The notes under the pieces: generated by a model
What the model was told of the DNA's origin: nothing
Databases searched by the model: none
What the model saw: the letters and a program-made list of their open reading frames with translations, nothing else
DNA from: Takakia lepidozioides
Taxonomy: Eukaryota > Streptophyta > Takakiopsida > Takakiales > Takakiaceae
Direction of reading: 5' to 3'
Assembly: GCA_030704615.1 (NCBI GenBank)
Contig: CM060732.1
Coordinates: 72,893,053-72,957,052, forward strand
Length of the DNA: 64,000 nucleotides
Shown: in pieces, positions 47,306-59,825 of the stretch
Position numbering within the stretch: the first letter of the stretch is position 1
How the letters are laid out: the number at the start of each line of letters is the position of its first letter
Made by a program: the position numbers and the translations under genes

Positions 47306-47625
47306 GTTGGCATGAATACATACTTGCGACTCTTAAGGAACACAGATGACAACACATTACCGATAACTACCACCAATGAAATTAATGGTACATTTGTCTC
47401 TCTCTTCTCTCTCCCACATTAACACTTTGGCTCTCGCTCCACAGGTGTTTCCCTTTTTTTTTTTTAAAAGACTTTGTAAATCTTGAGGTGAGCCCAAGGG
47501 CTGCCAATGTTTGTTGGGTTGTTTGCGCTTAAGGCGAGTTGCTGAATGGTGTGTTTTCCCCCTGAATGTCTCATAGAAAAAAAAACAAGTGAAACACATG
47601 GACAGTACTTGTGACCTCTAGTTGA
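47306..47625. other. Short spacer without a gene
   Basis: CT-rich run near 47396-47415 and a T run near 47455. No recognised gene. Confidence 0.35.
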
Positions 47626-47629
47626 TGAT

Positions 47630-47880
47630 TGGCCCTGTCGGGGTCTAATTGTTGGGCATCCCACATACAGCAGGGTGACTCCGCTTGTGTGAAGGGCTTT
47701 CTTGAGATATCTTGGGAAACCCAAACTAATTGTCTTTACCTCACACTACGGGAGAGAGCCCCACACAAAGGTGGTCTCTGGTCTTTTGTTTGGGCATGGG
47801 GTCCATGTCCACAAGGCTACAGCAAGGGTCGTCCTATGAGTACATTCTCTCCCACAGTATGGGTTGATTTAACCACCATC
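47630..47880 (+). mobile_element. LINE 3'-end fragment (family 2)
   Basis: GGGGTCTAATTGTTGGGCA, then GTGTGAAGGGCTTTCTTGAG, then CACACTACGGGAG and CCTATGAGTACATT follow the same order as at 23344-23580. In one frame it still reads GSNCWA as there. Pseudogenic tail only. Confidence 0.5.
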
Positions 47881-48184
47881 AAAATACCCAAAAAACAATT
47901 AGAAAATTAGTTGATGTTGCATTATTTCCATTTATTAGTTTGGATGTCACATCACAAACTCAGATTTAGCAATGAATTTTGGGCTGCAGGTATAACGAGT
48001 GCTGCTAACCTGCACCGGGATTGTGCCTAGAGACAGGAGTATTGCAGCTTGAATACAGTAAAATGAATTTGTATTTACAGCCTGATATAGGACAAAGTAT
48101 GTACTTTCCTCTTCTTCAGAAGACCAGTGCTACAAGTTTGTTTTACAGCGACAGAGAGTGTGAAAATGATCAGCACTTTCTGAT

Positions 48185-51100
48185 TCAAAGAGACTGGCGA
48201 GGTCGCACACCACGCGGCCCTCGTTTAGAGCCTCGCTTACCTGGTGACCCTGAACTACTGTAACCATAAACTTCATCTTCATACTCTTCCCATGCTCCCC
48301 GCCTTCCAACATAGCTGAAGGCACTGTCTGCAATTGCATCTTTGTCTGGAACATAGCCTGCAAAGACAACATTGTAGAGCTTTCTGAGACAAGTTATATT
48401 TTCAATTCCTACTGTTTCCACTGCACGAACATTGATTTGCATCAAACAAGTAAAATAAGACATTTTCCCACAACCAGTAAAACACAACATTTGTGGAACA
48501 AATGTGGGCAACTCACCCAATCTTGATGCCCAACTATAGGTTTCTTGAGGATCTTCAATTGGTGATCGCAACCCCCCCATCATAGAGAGGACAGAACTGC
48601 CACCACTACTGTCATATTCACCATCCAACCTGCCACTGCCGTAGCTATCGTATAACCTTCTCTCAATCACAACCTTGAACTTGTCATCTCTTGTCCGCAC
48701 CTATGGTCAGCATGTGATGAAATGCTTAATTTACTGCTCATCATGACTAGTGATCGTACTTGCAACTATACAAACAGAGACAAGTATGTAAATACAAACA
48801 GAGCAACCACCATAGCAGTTGCCAACCAACGTCATGATTCCGTCAGAAGCTCAAGGTACAGCTTGCCTAGACAAACTGCCCCCACACAAACAATGGCCTG
48901 AAAACATATTTCTTCTCCCTAATTTCAGGATAAATAAGAGAATTATTGGCCAAATAACACACCTCAACAAAAGGCCTGCGTCCATGCAGCACTGCATCCA
49001 CACTTTTGTCTGTCTGCACAGACCACACCATGTTTCATTGCTTACACTTAATTTTCCTCATTGACTTGCAGGCATATCCACATTGAACTAAAGAAGATAC
49101 GACTGTGTGCATAAAAAACATGTGTAACCAGCTGATATAAATAGTTGTACCTGGTGTGCTACCCAGTGACTGCGTTCTCTCATTTCTATCAACAAGGGAA
49201 ACGTTGGAGGAGCCTTGCGCTCGAGGACACTCTTCTGTGTACCTCTGGCACGAGCTTCTTCATCACCAAGAGTAACAGTTTGCACACCACCCACCTATGT
49301 GCACAACCATCCACGTGATCCATCAGTCTAGCTCTCATTTTGCTTTCTTTGGAATTTAATTATGTCAATTACACTGACAGACCGAGATAGATGCACTCAC
49401 ATGAATGAATTCCTGTGCAGTTTGGCAATAGTGCAAATTCAGACTAAGATATAGGAAATTACACATTGATTAGAAGCCAGACAGAACAACTACGACAATC
49501 TGTACCCACTGGGTAGGAATTAGAGCGAAGGCACCAGCTCAGCACATTCCCACAAACCTGCTGCTGGTAGAACCTTCTTGGCAACTTCCCTTAGACCCTC
49601 TTTCTGCAAAGAGGGTTTAGCATGGCCCAGGCACGTTATCTATCCAGAAATGATCCTGCTCAAGACCTCCCCACATCTAAAGAGCCACTGTATAAAGCTA
49701 ATGAAGTAAAATCGTCACACTCCACAGGCTCTTTGACAGACTGATGAGCAGGAGAAAATAAACAAACTCACCAAGTCACAAAGGGTGGGGTTTTTAATGA
49801 TGTTTTCCAGCATTTGACCATGTGCAGTGCCCACGAGCATGACACCCCGCTCTGCAATGGTTCGACAGGCCAGAGCCTCAGCTTCACTGCCAATTTCATC
49901 CACAATTACAACCTCTGGCATGTGGTTCTCTACAGCCTCCACCATCACCTTGTGTTGCATTGATGGGTCTGGCACCTGCATGCGGCGTGCCCCACCTATT
50001 GCACCATGTGGCACATCTCCATCCCCGCCTATTTCATTGCTTGTATCCACTATAACCTGCACACACATCCAGCCCCTGCCTCAGACCTTCTTTCGATTAC
50101 CTCATGCATCAATTCACTAAAGTCGGAGGTGCTTGAGCATCTCAAGCACCATACTGAGGATGCCAGCCAACATAGAAGAGTGTGAAGGCTTGAAATATTT
50201 CTCCACCTGATAGTTTTTACATCACCAAGAGAACTGCATTCTAGCCAAAGTCAAACCTCCACTTCAACCATGCACCCGACAATACGTAAGGTGATGAGCA
50301 ATCATGCAAATTCACCAGGAATATGCACAGGAGCATGATAGGGCCAACTAAAACAAACAATGATGAGTCTGGCACGACTCAGAAACCAAAGGCGGACAAA
50401 GAAGCAGCTACACAATGCTACCCATGCTCACCACGCGCTTGTGTAGCTCATCAGCGAGAACGCGAGCAATCTCTCGGATGACTGTCGTTTTGCCTACTCC
50501 TGGCCTGATTTCCATCCCACTAAGGCTCCTCAATACCAAACCACATAAGCAGAAAACCCCAACCACCAGCCAGAACAAAACCAGTTCATGATTCTCTTCA
50601 TTCTGCAAATGCATCTTTAATCAGGAAAATTGATCATCGCCACCAAGTGGAGAAAGACAGCCCAACATTGGAATACAGTGATATGCCTCCATGCTATTCT
50701 AAGCTAAAAAGTAAATTGATGCATCATACCAGCCCTTTTCCCAAATGTAAGTAGAAAGTTCATAAACAAAACCCACCAGCAATCAAGTACAAATTTGCCT
50801 TGTATCTGCACAACCTCTACAGATAAACAAAGATTTGCAATCAACGGCAACTTGAATCTCTCATAAGCAGTATTGTGCGTTACAGCACAAAATCTTACTG
50901 AAAGGGCAAAGATGGCATCCATTTCACCAACAACTGATCCTGATCTGCTAAAACACAAATGAAAGAGGGAATAATTTCTCTTACCTTCCCAAAAAGAGAA
51001 TGCTTTGGCCCGCATGGAGAACATCCCGCACCATATCAATATGTCCTGTCACTGCCCTCCCTACGCGGCATGTGAGCCCCACTATTTGGCCTTTTCGACT

Positions 51101-53350
51101 GCGAATGGCAGAGATACGGTGCAGGGTGCCTTCTATGCCTGCTCTATTGTCACCACCAAATTCTCCTATTGCACTTTGTGCTGCTTGCAGGTCTTCCCGT
51201 GTTATCTGCTGCCCACCAGCCCAGAACTTATATCCCTGTGGAATTCTCTAGGGGTTTGTAATCTGCAACTATGGTCTGCATTGGGCAAAGCCCAGCAAAT
51301 GGATAGAATAAAAGCAATCTGCCCAAAAGACATTCCCAAAAACTTGCAAGCTTTGTCAAGGTTCCAGAAGAAACCTCTTCAGTTCGTAAGTACTCCCCAG
51401 CACCATCACCTAGGAACCGTGCTTCAGGGCGCCGACCCAGGTCCAAAACAACCTGTCCATGCGGTGTAGCAACATACAATGCATTCAGGTGGAGACAGTT
51501 ACAGTGACAAATTTTTCAATGCACTAGGTAAGCAAGCATTTTCCAGTAATACCATATTTTTTTGATGATTTTGACATCTGAAACCTGTTATCTCCAACTG
51601 GATCCTAACAAACCTTTACATGAACCATCACAGTACACACAGAATATGTAGTTCGATGCCCTAGTTCTTCACCACTGCATAAATAGAGAGTTCCTTTACT
51701 CGTTGAAAATCTGCCAAACATTTGCCTTGCAGAAACTCTGCACAGATAGCTACAGATGACAGAAAGCTGCATCACACCATTTCCTCTTCATTCAAATCTA
51801 CAATTAGACACAGAGGAATAGTATTGCACCTCCAAAAGCTCTGCTCTGCGGGTATGCTGCAGTAAATGTCCCCGAAGGTCTTCTGGTAGAACCTGTAGTC
51901 ATCCCATTATTGTATTATAACCAAGGCCCTGCATAGACTTTGCATTTCCACTACTTATGAGTTTAGTTATACCACCAAAACACTCAAAAATGTCACTTGG
52001 ATTTATGAGTCTGACATCTGACCTCCAAACTTCCCCAGGCTTTAAATACAAATGAATGCAGGTCACATTCATGTGTTCCCCTCACAAGGAAACAGATCCG
52101 CTGGGTCCTAAGGGTATTCTTACAGCAAGCCATATTCTCTACAGCATACTGCCCCATTCAATTTAACTCACCAAGCCTATCTTCCACCAAAATTGCCGCT
52201 GGAAAAGCTGTCTATAGCATCTATTACCGGTCTTTGCATTCCTTGCTGTTATGATGTTCTACATAGGATCTTCTCAGTAGTTGAAAACCAAGTGGCGCTC
52301 TAAATATCAAAAAATCCATCAAACGTCCATCATCACAGGTCATGTCATGACCCACAATGTCAGTAAAGCATAATACTTGCTGAATCCACCAACCTGTTCG
52401 TCCTATCTTTCCCAGTGATCCGACCTTGGTTGCCCTACATTCCTCCTTCCCTTCTACCTAGTAATATCAATTGCTTGATAACAAAGACGGAGAAATCGAG
52501 AGGACGGGAGCAATTAATAGCTAAGATGCACCAAAAGAAAATGGCGCCACAATGAGAGCAGCAAAAGGCTAGAGCTCAGATATGCACAACAGTCTATCTG
52601 GGAAAGGGGAAAGACAGCTGGAATGAAGTGGTAATAGAAATAATCAACTCAGCAGAGAAAAGGAAATGACATGTAAGAAGGTCCAGATAATTCCGCCTAC
52701 TTTTCGTAAACAAGATCCCAGGCTTGATTGATAATGGTAGAACTTCAGGCATAGTAACAGAAATGATTCTTCAGAAACAACAAACTCAGAATCAGCGCCT
52801 ACAGACTCTGAGTAGGTGGCTGGTTGCCGGCTTGCGCTCCAGTCTCACGGAGCTTCAATTATGCCTTTGCCAATCTCATCTTTAGCAGGCTGACAAAATT
52901 CTGCAAACGTCAGGGTTTGCTTACCACGGTATAGTATATTCCATTTACTTGCAGCATCCTAAGTCAGTCTCAACCACACTTCTTTCCACACAATCTGTGT
53001 ACTTGCAGGCACCACCACACTCCCGCAAGCTAGCTCACCTGCAAAAGCATGTCCAAATCATCGCGCACCATAACAGCGCCATCCTCCATCAAGTTTGGCT
53101 CACTCTGGATGGATCCGTTCGTAATCACAATCCCACTGCCTCTACATGAAATACGTTCGCCTCGCCTGCACAGGCGTAGAGTGGGCTTGAAGAAGGAACA
53201 GAATGATGAGATGCCCCGCTTCGAACTCCAGAAAGGGGAATCAGCCCTATTGGAAAACCGTTGCACTACGTGCTCAGCTCGGCAGATTATCGACTCGATT
53301 CTCCCTAAAGAGCCTGGCAACACACCCATGACTTGGCCACACGTATGCAT
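48185..53350 (-). CDS. SPD1: SPD1/Ycf45-like plastid P-loop ATPase
   Basis: Eight exons on the minus strand: 53039-53350, 51830-51892, 51375-51452, 50985-51205, 50432-50504, 49772-50056, 49151-49294, then 48517-48700 with 48185-48357 as the C-terminal part (counting these two separately gives nine segments). Total 1533 nt, 510 aa, with every junction in phase and canonical GT-AG. The N-terminus is Arg/Ser-rich like a plastid transit peptide. Then come [35 protein letters not shown] and [18 protein letters not shown], a Walker A RPGVGKTT (about residues 225-232), [19 protein letters not shown], Walker B VVIVDEIG (about 298-305), [20 protein letters not shown], and a basic Gly/Arg-rich tail. 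This is the order seen in SEEDLING PLASTID DEVELOPMENT 1 and algal ycf45. Family role: needed for early plastid development; the mechanism is unclear. A short C-terminal block common in this family seems absent or lies in an undetected small exon. Confidence 0.88.
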
Positions 53351-54800
53351 CCTTGTGGGAGGCACTTGCCTGCAGCTGAAGTGCCTTCCCAAAGCCTCCT
53401 CCCACTTTTACTTAGATCAAGCATACACTTCCAAACCGCTTCCTTCCAGCGTTCTTCTGAACGATTGCAACGAATTTAAACACAATTGGTCCACAGACAT
53501 GCTGCCATGGGAGGACCCATATCAAAACACTCAGCGCCCACAACAATTTCACCACTCAAAAGTCCACCCCGAGTCCACCCAAGCAATCTGAGCTACCAGT
53601 CCTGGAACTACCCTCTGTCAACCTCAGAGACACGCAGCTCACTAGTTTCCTACAACTGAGAAAGGTCACAGACACTGCATTAGCACTCCTTCTCTGCAGA
53701 AACTTCGAAAGCGCAGCGAGCATATACCCGGCATGATCTTTTGCAGGAGCTTGCACACGCTCTGCGGGGTAGGTAACGAGCAGCTGGCACGCCATGTGTG
53801 GATCGTGCCAATAGAAAACCACCCTGGAGTAAAGCGGCCCGGGCGGGAGAGCCACTTTACGCATCACATTTCACAGGGATGTCCCACTTGGAATGTACAT
53901 GCTTCATACCGAATACACCATTTTGAAACGGTTGATGAGGGCAAGTGGCACTTAGTCGCTCCCACAATAGCCTACCACCCGACAGTCACGGCGTGGAAAG
54001 GCCTGCTCTTTCTGGTTGTTATCCGGACTGTTATTTATCCAAGGACTTTGGTTAAGAAGACTCCCATGATAATCAGGCTCTTGATTGTAGACATGTTGCA
54101 TGCTCTGGGATTCGTTGTTGACAAGTCTTGTCCAGGTCCTGGATTTACTTATACCTTCTCAGCTTTGATGCTCCCAAGTTTTCATCATGCTCTGTCTATA
54201 CTGTATACCCACTGTGATTTATGATGAGTGAACTTGTATGACTTTGCCAGGGGTTGGGCCAGAGGGTAACGGGTGGTGCAGCTCTGCTTGTATACATTAC
54301 ATTATCTAAGCCAACAACAGTGTGGGATTGTGGGTAATTTCACCTGCATGTGCAACCATCCCTGCATGTTGAAATGTTGAATGGGTCGAGGGTGTGACAT
54401 ACCGACCTGAATGGCAGGTCTTGATCATGGATTCCAGTGTCTGCCTGTTATGTACAACCTGTGTGTGAACGGTTTCGAAGTTGCTACACAATGCATTTAC
54501 TGCAGCTGACATCATTTTCCCAGGTAGTCTCTCATACCTTTCTGGGGAGCAGCAGGCAATACATATTGCAGTTCGATACCAGGTTCAACATTTGTATGGT
54601 GTTGCTTTGGCTATGAGAGCCTCAATACACAATGAGCTCGTTTAGGCACATTGGTTGCATACTACTTCATGAATGGCACGGGCTGGGCTGGTTTGGATTA
54701 TAAGACATCCGGCATCAGGGAAGTCACAAGGCTTCCCCCTTAATCTGGTATGGACTACTGTGAAGCTTCAGATTCAGTCATTGAGGTACTTATTATGTGT
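53351..54800. other. Upstream of the SPD1-like gene; no supported gene
   Basis: Two overlapping ORFs, 53556-53867 (-) and 53733-54224 (+), look compositionally ordinary and have no recognised domain. The minus one could be a leader exon, but I cannot support it. Confidence 0.35.
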
Positions 54801-54814
54801 TGTTATAGCTTCAA

Positions 54815-55610
54815 CCTCCCAAAGGCCAGACAGTAGACGTACAGGGTGAAGAGGAACCCCACACTTCGTATGCTTCGGCACACATCCTCCTTTTTGTAGC
54901 ACCTGTATTGCCAAGTGCAGGCATCAGCTTTAATTATGTTAGCATGGACCACTTTCCCTTTCCAAGGCTGGCACACATGAAGAATGCTAATGAATGTGAC
55001 CCTGTCTGGCTTCACCCCTTCCTGTTTTGTTTGCTCATACGTCTCCAAAGCCTCCACACCACACCCATGCCGCCCATATCCAGCGATCATCACATACCAA
55101 TAGAATACATTTGCTGAACCATATTGTTGAGCACTTGGCACATATCACTCAGCGCTCCAGTATACATGTTAGCCACAGGAGTCTCCAAAATAATATCTGG
55201 CAATACTCCAGCTTTGATGACGTGAGTATGAACCGCTTTGGCCTTAGAGGCTGGCACACATTGACAGACATAAACAAATGTGACCTTGTCTGGTGCTTGC
55301 ATTGCTGATCTCAAAAGCCTCCATGCTACACACATGCATGGCATATCCTGCTATTATCGTACTCCACAAACATGTCTCATTGTCATGCATCCCCCATGTT
55401 CCTGCATTTTTCGTCCATGTTGACAAGGGTGTTGAGTAGAGAGATGTCTGGCTTTGACTCCACTTCAGACAATGTTGGCTTGCACCTGTTCCCCTCAGCT
55501 AGGCATTTCATCTTGATGCAAATTGACATAGTAGTGGAGTCTATCGAAATGCCTCACTGGTTCAGAATGTGCTCCAGCTCTCTCAGTTGTCCTGCCTAAC
55601 ATAGTGTCCT
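54815..55610 (-). pseudogene. PPR pseudogene
   Basis: On the minus strand, fragments such as CLWSTIIAGYAMHV, APDKVTFVYVCQCV, VIKAGVLPDIILETPVANMY and GVKPDRVTFISILHVC appear in order but in three frames, with deletions of repeat parts. No E or DYW motifs remain. It lies 0.9 kb downstream of the PPR-DYW frame on the same strand and resembles it, so it is probably a decayed duplicate. Confidence 0.75.
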
Positions 55611-55619
55611 CATATAACT

Positions 55620-56500
55620 TCTCCTGCCAGAAAAGTTCCTATTGACTTTCATATCCCTTTCAAAAGAAGCAGTCCTAGTTGAACTTGGATACCTGATTTG
55701 ACCCTGCAATCCTGCATGACTCAAAACATTACATTAGAAACCTTTACATACAAAACAACTCATGACATGTATTGCGTGCATTAGCTGGGAGACATGTGGA
55801 TGCAACATCCACCTTCCATTTGGCTGTGGGCACTGTAATTAAACCTAGTGCATTTGCAGAAAATCTCAGCTAATTCTGCTGATGAAATTAAACAAAGCCT
55901 TCACATGAACCATCTTTACCTATCCATTTCATTGTGACGTAATCTAGATGGAAGTGGAAACGGTTCTTTGGTAGCATTGTGCGCGCAACCCTCACATTAT
56001 GTGGATTCATACTTAGAGTACCAAATTCGAAAATTTCCCTTGTACTTTCTTTGCCAAAGTAGAAGGAATAGGTGCCAAATACCGGACATTCCCCACTTCA
56101 AAGAATCATCCTCAACTACTCAGTACTGATAAATTGGGGATAGGCTGGTGGACCTGGTGAAACCTTTGCTGATGCAGAACTCTAACGTCATGAGGATTTT
56201 CTTCATACCAGCTGCTCCTTTAGAGTCTGTTTATAACACCTCCGCAAAAAGGTATTGTGATTTGAAGAAAGGGCAGTACTGTGGGGAAGATGCTCCAGCT
56301 CCAAGAAATGTCTTTTCTCTCTCCGTGCTTTCACTGTGGCTCTTAATCTTAGTTGAACCGCATCATCACCACATCTAGCACACGGAGTGCTGCACGAATC
56401 ATTTCTTTCAGATTCACTCTTGCTTACAAGAACAAGGGCACATTTTCACCATTGCAGCGCCAGGTTTAGAGGAATGTGTTTTCCTCCATGTGCTGCTTGT
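55620..56500. other. 0.9 kb without a supported gene
   Basis: Short ORFs only; 3' flank of the PPR-DYW frame. Confidence 0.35.
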
Positions 56501-56501
56501 T

Positions 56502-58766
56502 TCACCAGTAATCTCCACACGAACAAACCCCATCTCGGAAATGGTGAAAACAGTTGGTATCCCGCACAACAATTGCTCACCCAACAATCTTCGAGATGAA
56601 CTTGATGGCCTTATGACAGTCACCACACACACGAAGGTTATTGATGACACGGATAGGAGTTCCAGGTGGCGTGCTGATGAGCCCAAATGCTATGGCCAGC
56701 TTCTCACTGTGCTGACAAATAGAAACTATCTTTCCACCTTCCTCCAGATCATGCAATGCAAAGCCAGTGTCAGCCACATACCCAGCCTCCTTCAAATGTC
56801 CAGACAATATCGTTAGCTCTGCAAGGATTACCTCAATTTGAGGATGTGATTTGTCTTCCACCAAAAATGAATGCACCCGGTTGTTGATCTCAATGCAGCT
56901 ATGCCCTGGCACCTTCCTGACACCTAAGTCTTTCATCAGTTTTCTCACCTTCGCTTGATCATCCCACCTGCCAGCCGCAGCATAGATATTTGATAGCAGC
57001 ACATAAGGAGCCGAATCCAGTGAATCCAACTTGATAAGGCATTGTGCCACATGTTCTGCAAGCTCCACATTGCCATGAATCCTGCAGGCACCAAGCAGGG
57101 CCCGCCACACTGAACCACCGGGTTCAATTGGCATTTTCTTAATAAAGTCCTCCGCCGCATTGAATCGGCCTGCACGGCCAAGAAGGTCCACCATGCAGCC
57201 AAAATGCTCCATTGCAGGAGTGAGGCCGTGATCTTGACTCATGGAATCAAAGTATCGATTGCCTTAATCCACTAGGCCCACATGGCTACATGCAGAGAGA
57301 AGAGATACAAAGGTGATACTGTTTGGTTTCAACCCTTCCTTTTGCATATGTTCAAACAGTCGGAGGGCTTCCTTACCGCAGCCATGCTGCCCATATCCTG
57401 CTATCATTGCACTCCAAGAGACCACATTTCGCTGGGCCATCTTGTTGAACACATGACATGCATCGTTCATGCTCCCACATTTGGCATCTATAAGACTATT
57501 CTCCAAGATGATATTGGACCCAATTTTGGCTTTGCTGATGTCAGCATGAACCTCTGTGCCCTTTGCCAACGCTGCCAAGCTAGCACAGGCATTGAGAACG
57601 GAAGTGAAAGTGACCTTATTGGGCTTAATTCCTTCCTGTATCATTTGACTATAGGCCTCCAAAGCCTCAACACCACACCCATTTTGAGAATATCCTGCAA
57701 TTAATGTACTCCATGAGACCACATTTCGTTCGGTCATATTGTCAAATACGTGGTGTGCATCCTTCATTCTCCCGCATTTGGCATACAAGTTAACAAGGGC
57801 AGCAGTCGCTGAGACCACATTTCAATGAGTCATGTTGTCAAACACTTGCAGTGCATCCTTAATGCTACCGCATTTGACATACATGTCAGCAAGGGCAGTC
57901 TTCAAAACAATGTCTGCTGTAATTCCAGCTTTGAGGATGTGAGCATGGACTTCTTTGCCCTTTTCCAGATCTGGAAGGCTGGCACACGCAGTGAGAATGC
58001 CAAGAAAGGTAACCTTGTTTGGCCTCACCCCTTGCTGTATCATACGCTCATATATCTTTAAAGCCTCCCTACCACACCCATGCTGAGCATATCCTGCAAT
58101 CATAGCACTCCATGAGACCACATTTCGCTGAGCCATACTGTCAAACACTTCACAGGCGTCCTTCGTGCTCCCACATTTGGCATACATGGAAGCAAGGGCA
58201 GTGTCCAGAACAATATCTGTAGTAATGCCTGCTTTCACAATGTCAGCATGGACCTTTTTGCCCTTTTCCAGGGCTGCCAGGGTGGCACACGCATTGACAA
58301 CACAAATGAATGTGACCTTATCGGGCAACACACCTTCCCCTATCATTTGCTCATAGACCTCCAAAGCCTCCCTACCACAGCCATGCTTGGCATATCCTGT
58401 TATCAGTATATTCCACGTACATATATCTCGTTCAAGCATTCTCTCAAACACTATGCGTGCGTCCACCACGCTCCCGCACTTGGCATACATGTTCACAAGG
58501 GTGTTCCGTAGATAGATGTTTGGCTTGAACCCACTTCTGGTAATGTGGGAGTGCACCTGCTTGCCCTCTGCTAAGCCTTTCATCTTGATACAATCCTGCA
58601 AAAGACAAATGTAAGTATTGGAGTCTGCGGAAAAGTCTCGTCGGTTCAAAAGGTGGAGCGCCTCTTTCAGTTGTCCTGCCTTATACAGTAAACCCACATC
58701 CCCACAAGTCCTGGAGGGGTTCTTGTTGACTCCCTCCGGTAGTCCTCTTTTGACGGCAGTGAGCAT
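56502..58766 (-). pseudogene. PPR-DYW protein reading frame with three in-frame stops
   Basis: One continuous minus-strand frame (56502-58805; first ATG at 58766) encodes an N-terminal leader, a run of 35-residue PPR repeats (MYAKCGS, NVVSWSAMIAGYAQHGCG and similar), the E region ([31 protein letters not shown]) and the DYW deaminase domain. That domain has [11 protein letters not shown] (the HxE motif), [10 protein letters not shown] (the CxxC motif) and the terminal CSCGDYW. Three stops interrupt it without any frameshift: TGA 57822-57824, TAA 57264-57266 and TGA 56577-56579. A PPR block is also shortened after the first stop. Family role: C-to-U editing of organelle RNAs. As read, it is a recent pseudogene. 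Confidence 0.85.
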
Positions 58767-58805
58767 CGTGGAGGTGCGTAGCTCAAACGACTGGGCCTGA
58801 TTCAA

Positions 58806-59530
58806 CTCGGCCCTCCTGCATAAATAAGAACTGTTAGTTATAGACCTTCACGCTCAGAACTAAATCAAGTGGTCTCAAAGGCGAACATATCAATACTCTA
58901 TACACCTAGCCAACAGTCTTCACAGACTGGTAATCCGTCAGGACATGTTTTTTGCGTATATAGGGGATTTTTGAACGGTTGCTCTGTACAGGCTGGTAAC
59001 AATTGTACCAACCCGGGCCAGACCTTACAAAGTCAGCATCTACGTAAAAACCCCACTGGGCGACCCACATTTTATCGGTCCAATTCTGTCTTCAGGGAGA
59101 GAAGCCACTATGACCTCATCAAGAAAAAACGAACTCTGCTCCTGGGAATCTGCAAATTTGTGGCTCGTGAGCAAACTAATGAAAGCATTTTGCAAACACC
59201 TGGACTCACAGAGAAAGATCCGAAGTGCTGAAGGTCACCGTCTGTGAAAAAGGAGGGACTGTCTTTCTAAAAGAAACGCCGCGACAGTCCCCCTCCACCA
59301 GGGCTCCCCGCAAAGTTTCGCCGAGCTCCTTCCAGCCCCTCCAATTGACCATCTAGCCACCTGGGCTTCTTGCAGCTATCCATTCATAGTACCCATTCTT
59401 ATTCTCGTGCTTGGAAACCTGGTCCTCCGAGATTGATCTGAACCAACTACCTCCCCGATTCGAACACGGATCGGTATTCACTGAAAGTCACTAATGCTGT
59501 CAACCCACCTTGATTAGGGTTTTTACCGGT
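58806..59530. other. Spacer between the PPR frame and the Ty3 element
   Basis: No gene, no gag and no 5' LTR recognised. Confidence 0.4.
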
Positions 59531-59825
59531 ATTTGTCGTATAAGAAATCTGATAATTTGCTGAAAGTAGATTTTTGCATCCAACGCAAATTTTCGCATAG
59601 GATCATGGAATGGAAACATCCATGGCAGATGTGGGATGAGATGCGGAAAGAGAGAGTCATTGGATCTCTAAAGGAGCGATATGAGGAGTGGGGAGAGCCA
59701 TACACGGAGGATCGGTTGGAGGCCAAGGTGGCCAAGGCTCTTGAAGAGGTTGAGGATGTTCCTTTTGCAAAGCATGTTCTCAAGGTGGCTATGGCGGAGC
59801 AAGTGGAGTTTACGCCACAGTCAGG

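Noticed and set aside
53556-54224. Two opposing ORFs upstream of the SPD1-like gene
   Set aside because: Mutually overlapping; no recognised motif; cannot tell a coding frame from chance.
56502-58805. PPR frame rescued by nuclear U-to-C editing
   Set aside because: Such editing is known only in organelle transcripts; decay by CpG deamination explains the TGA codons more simply.
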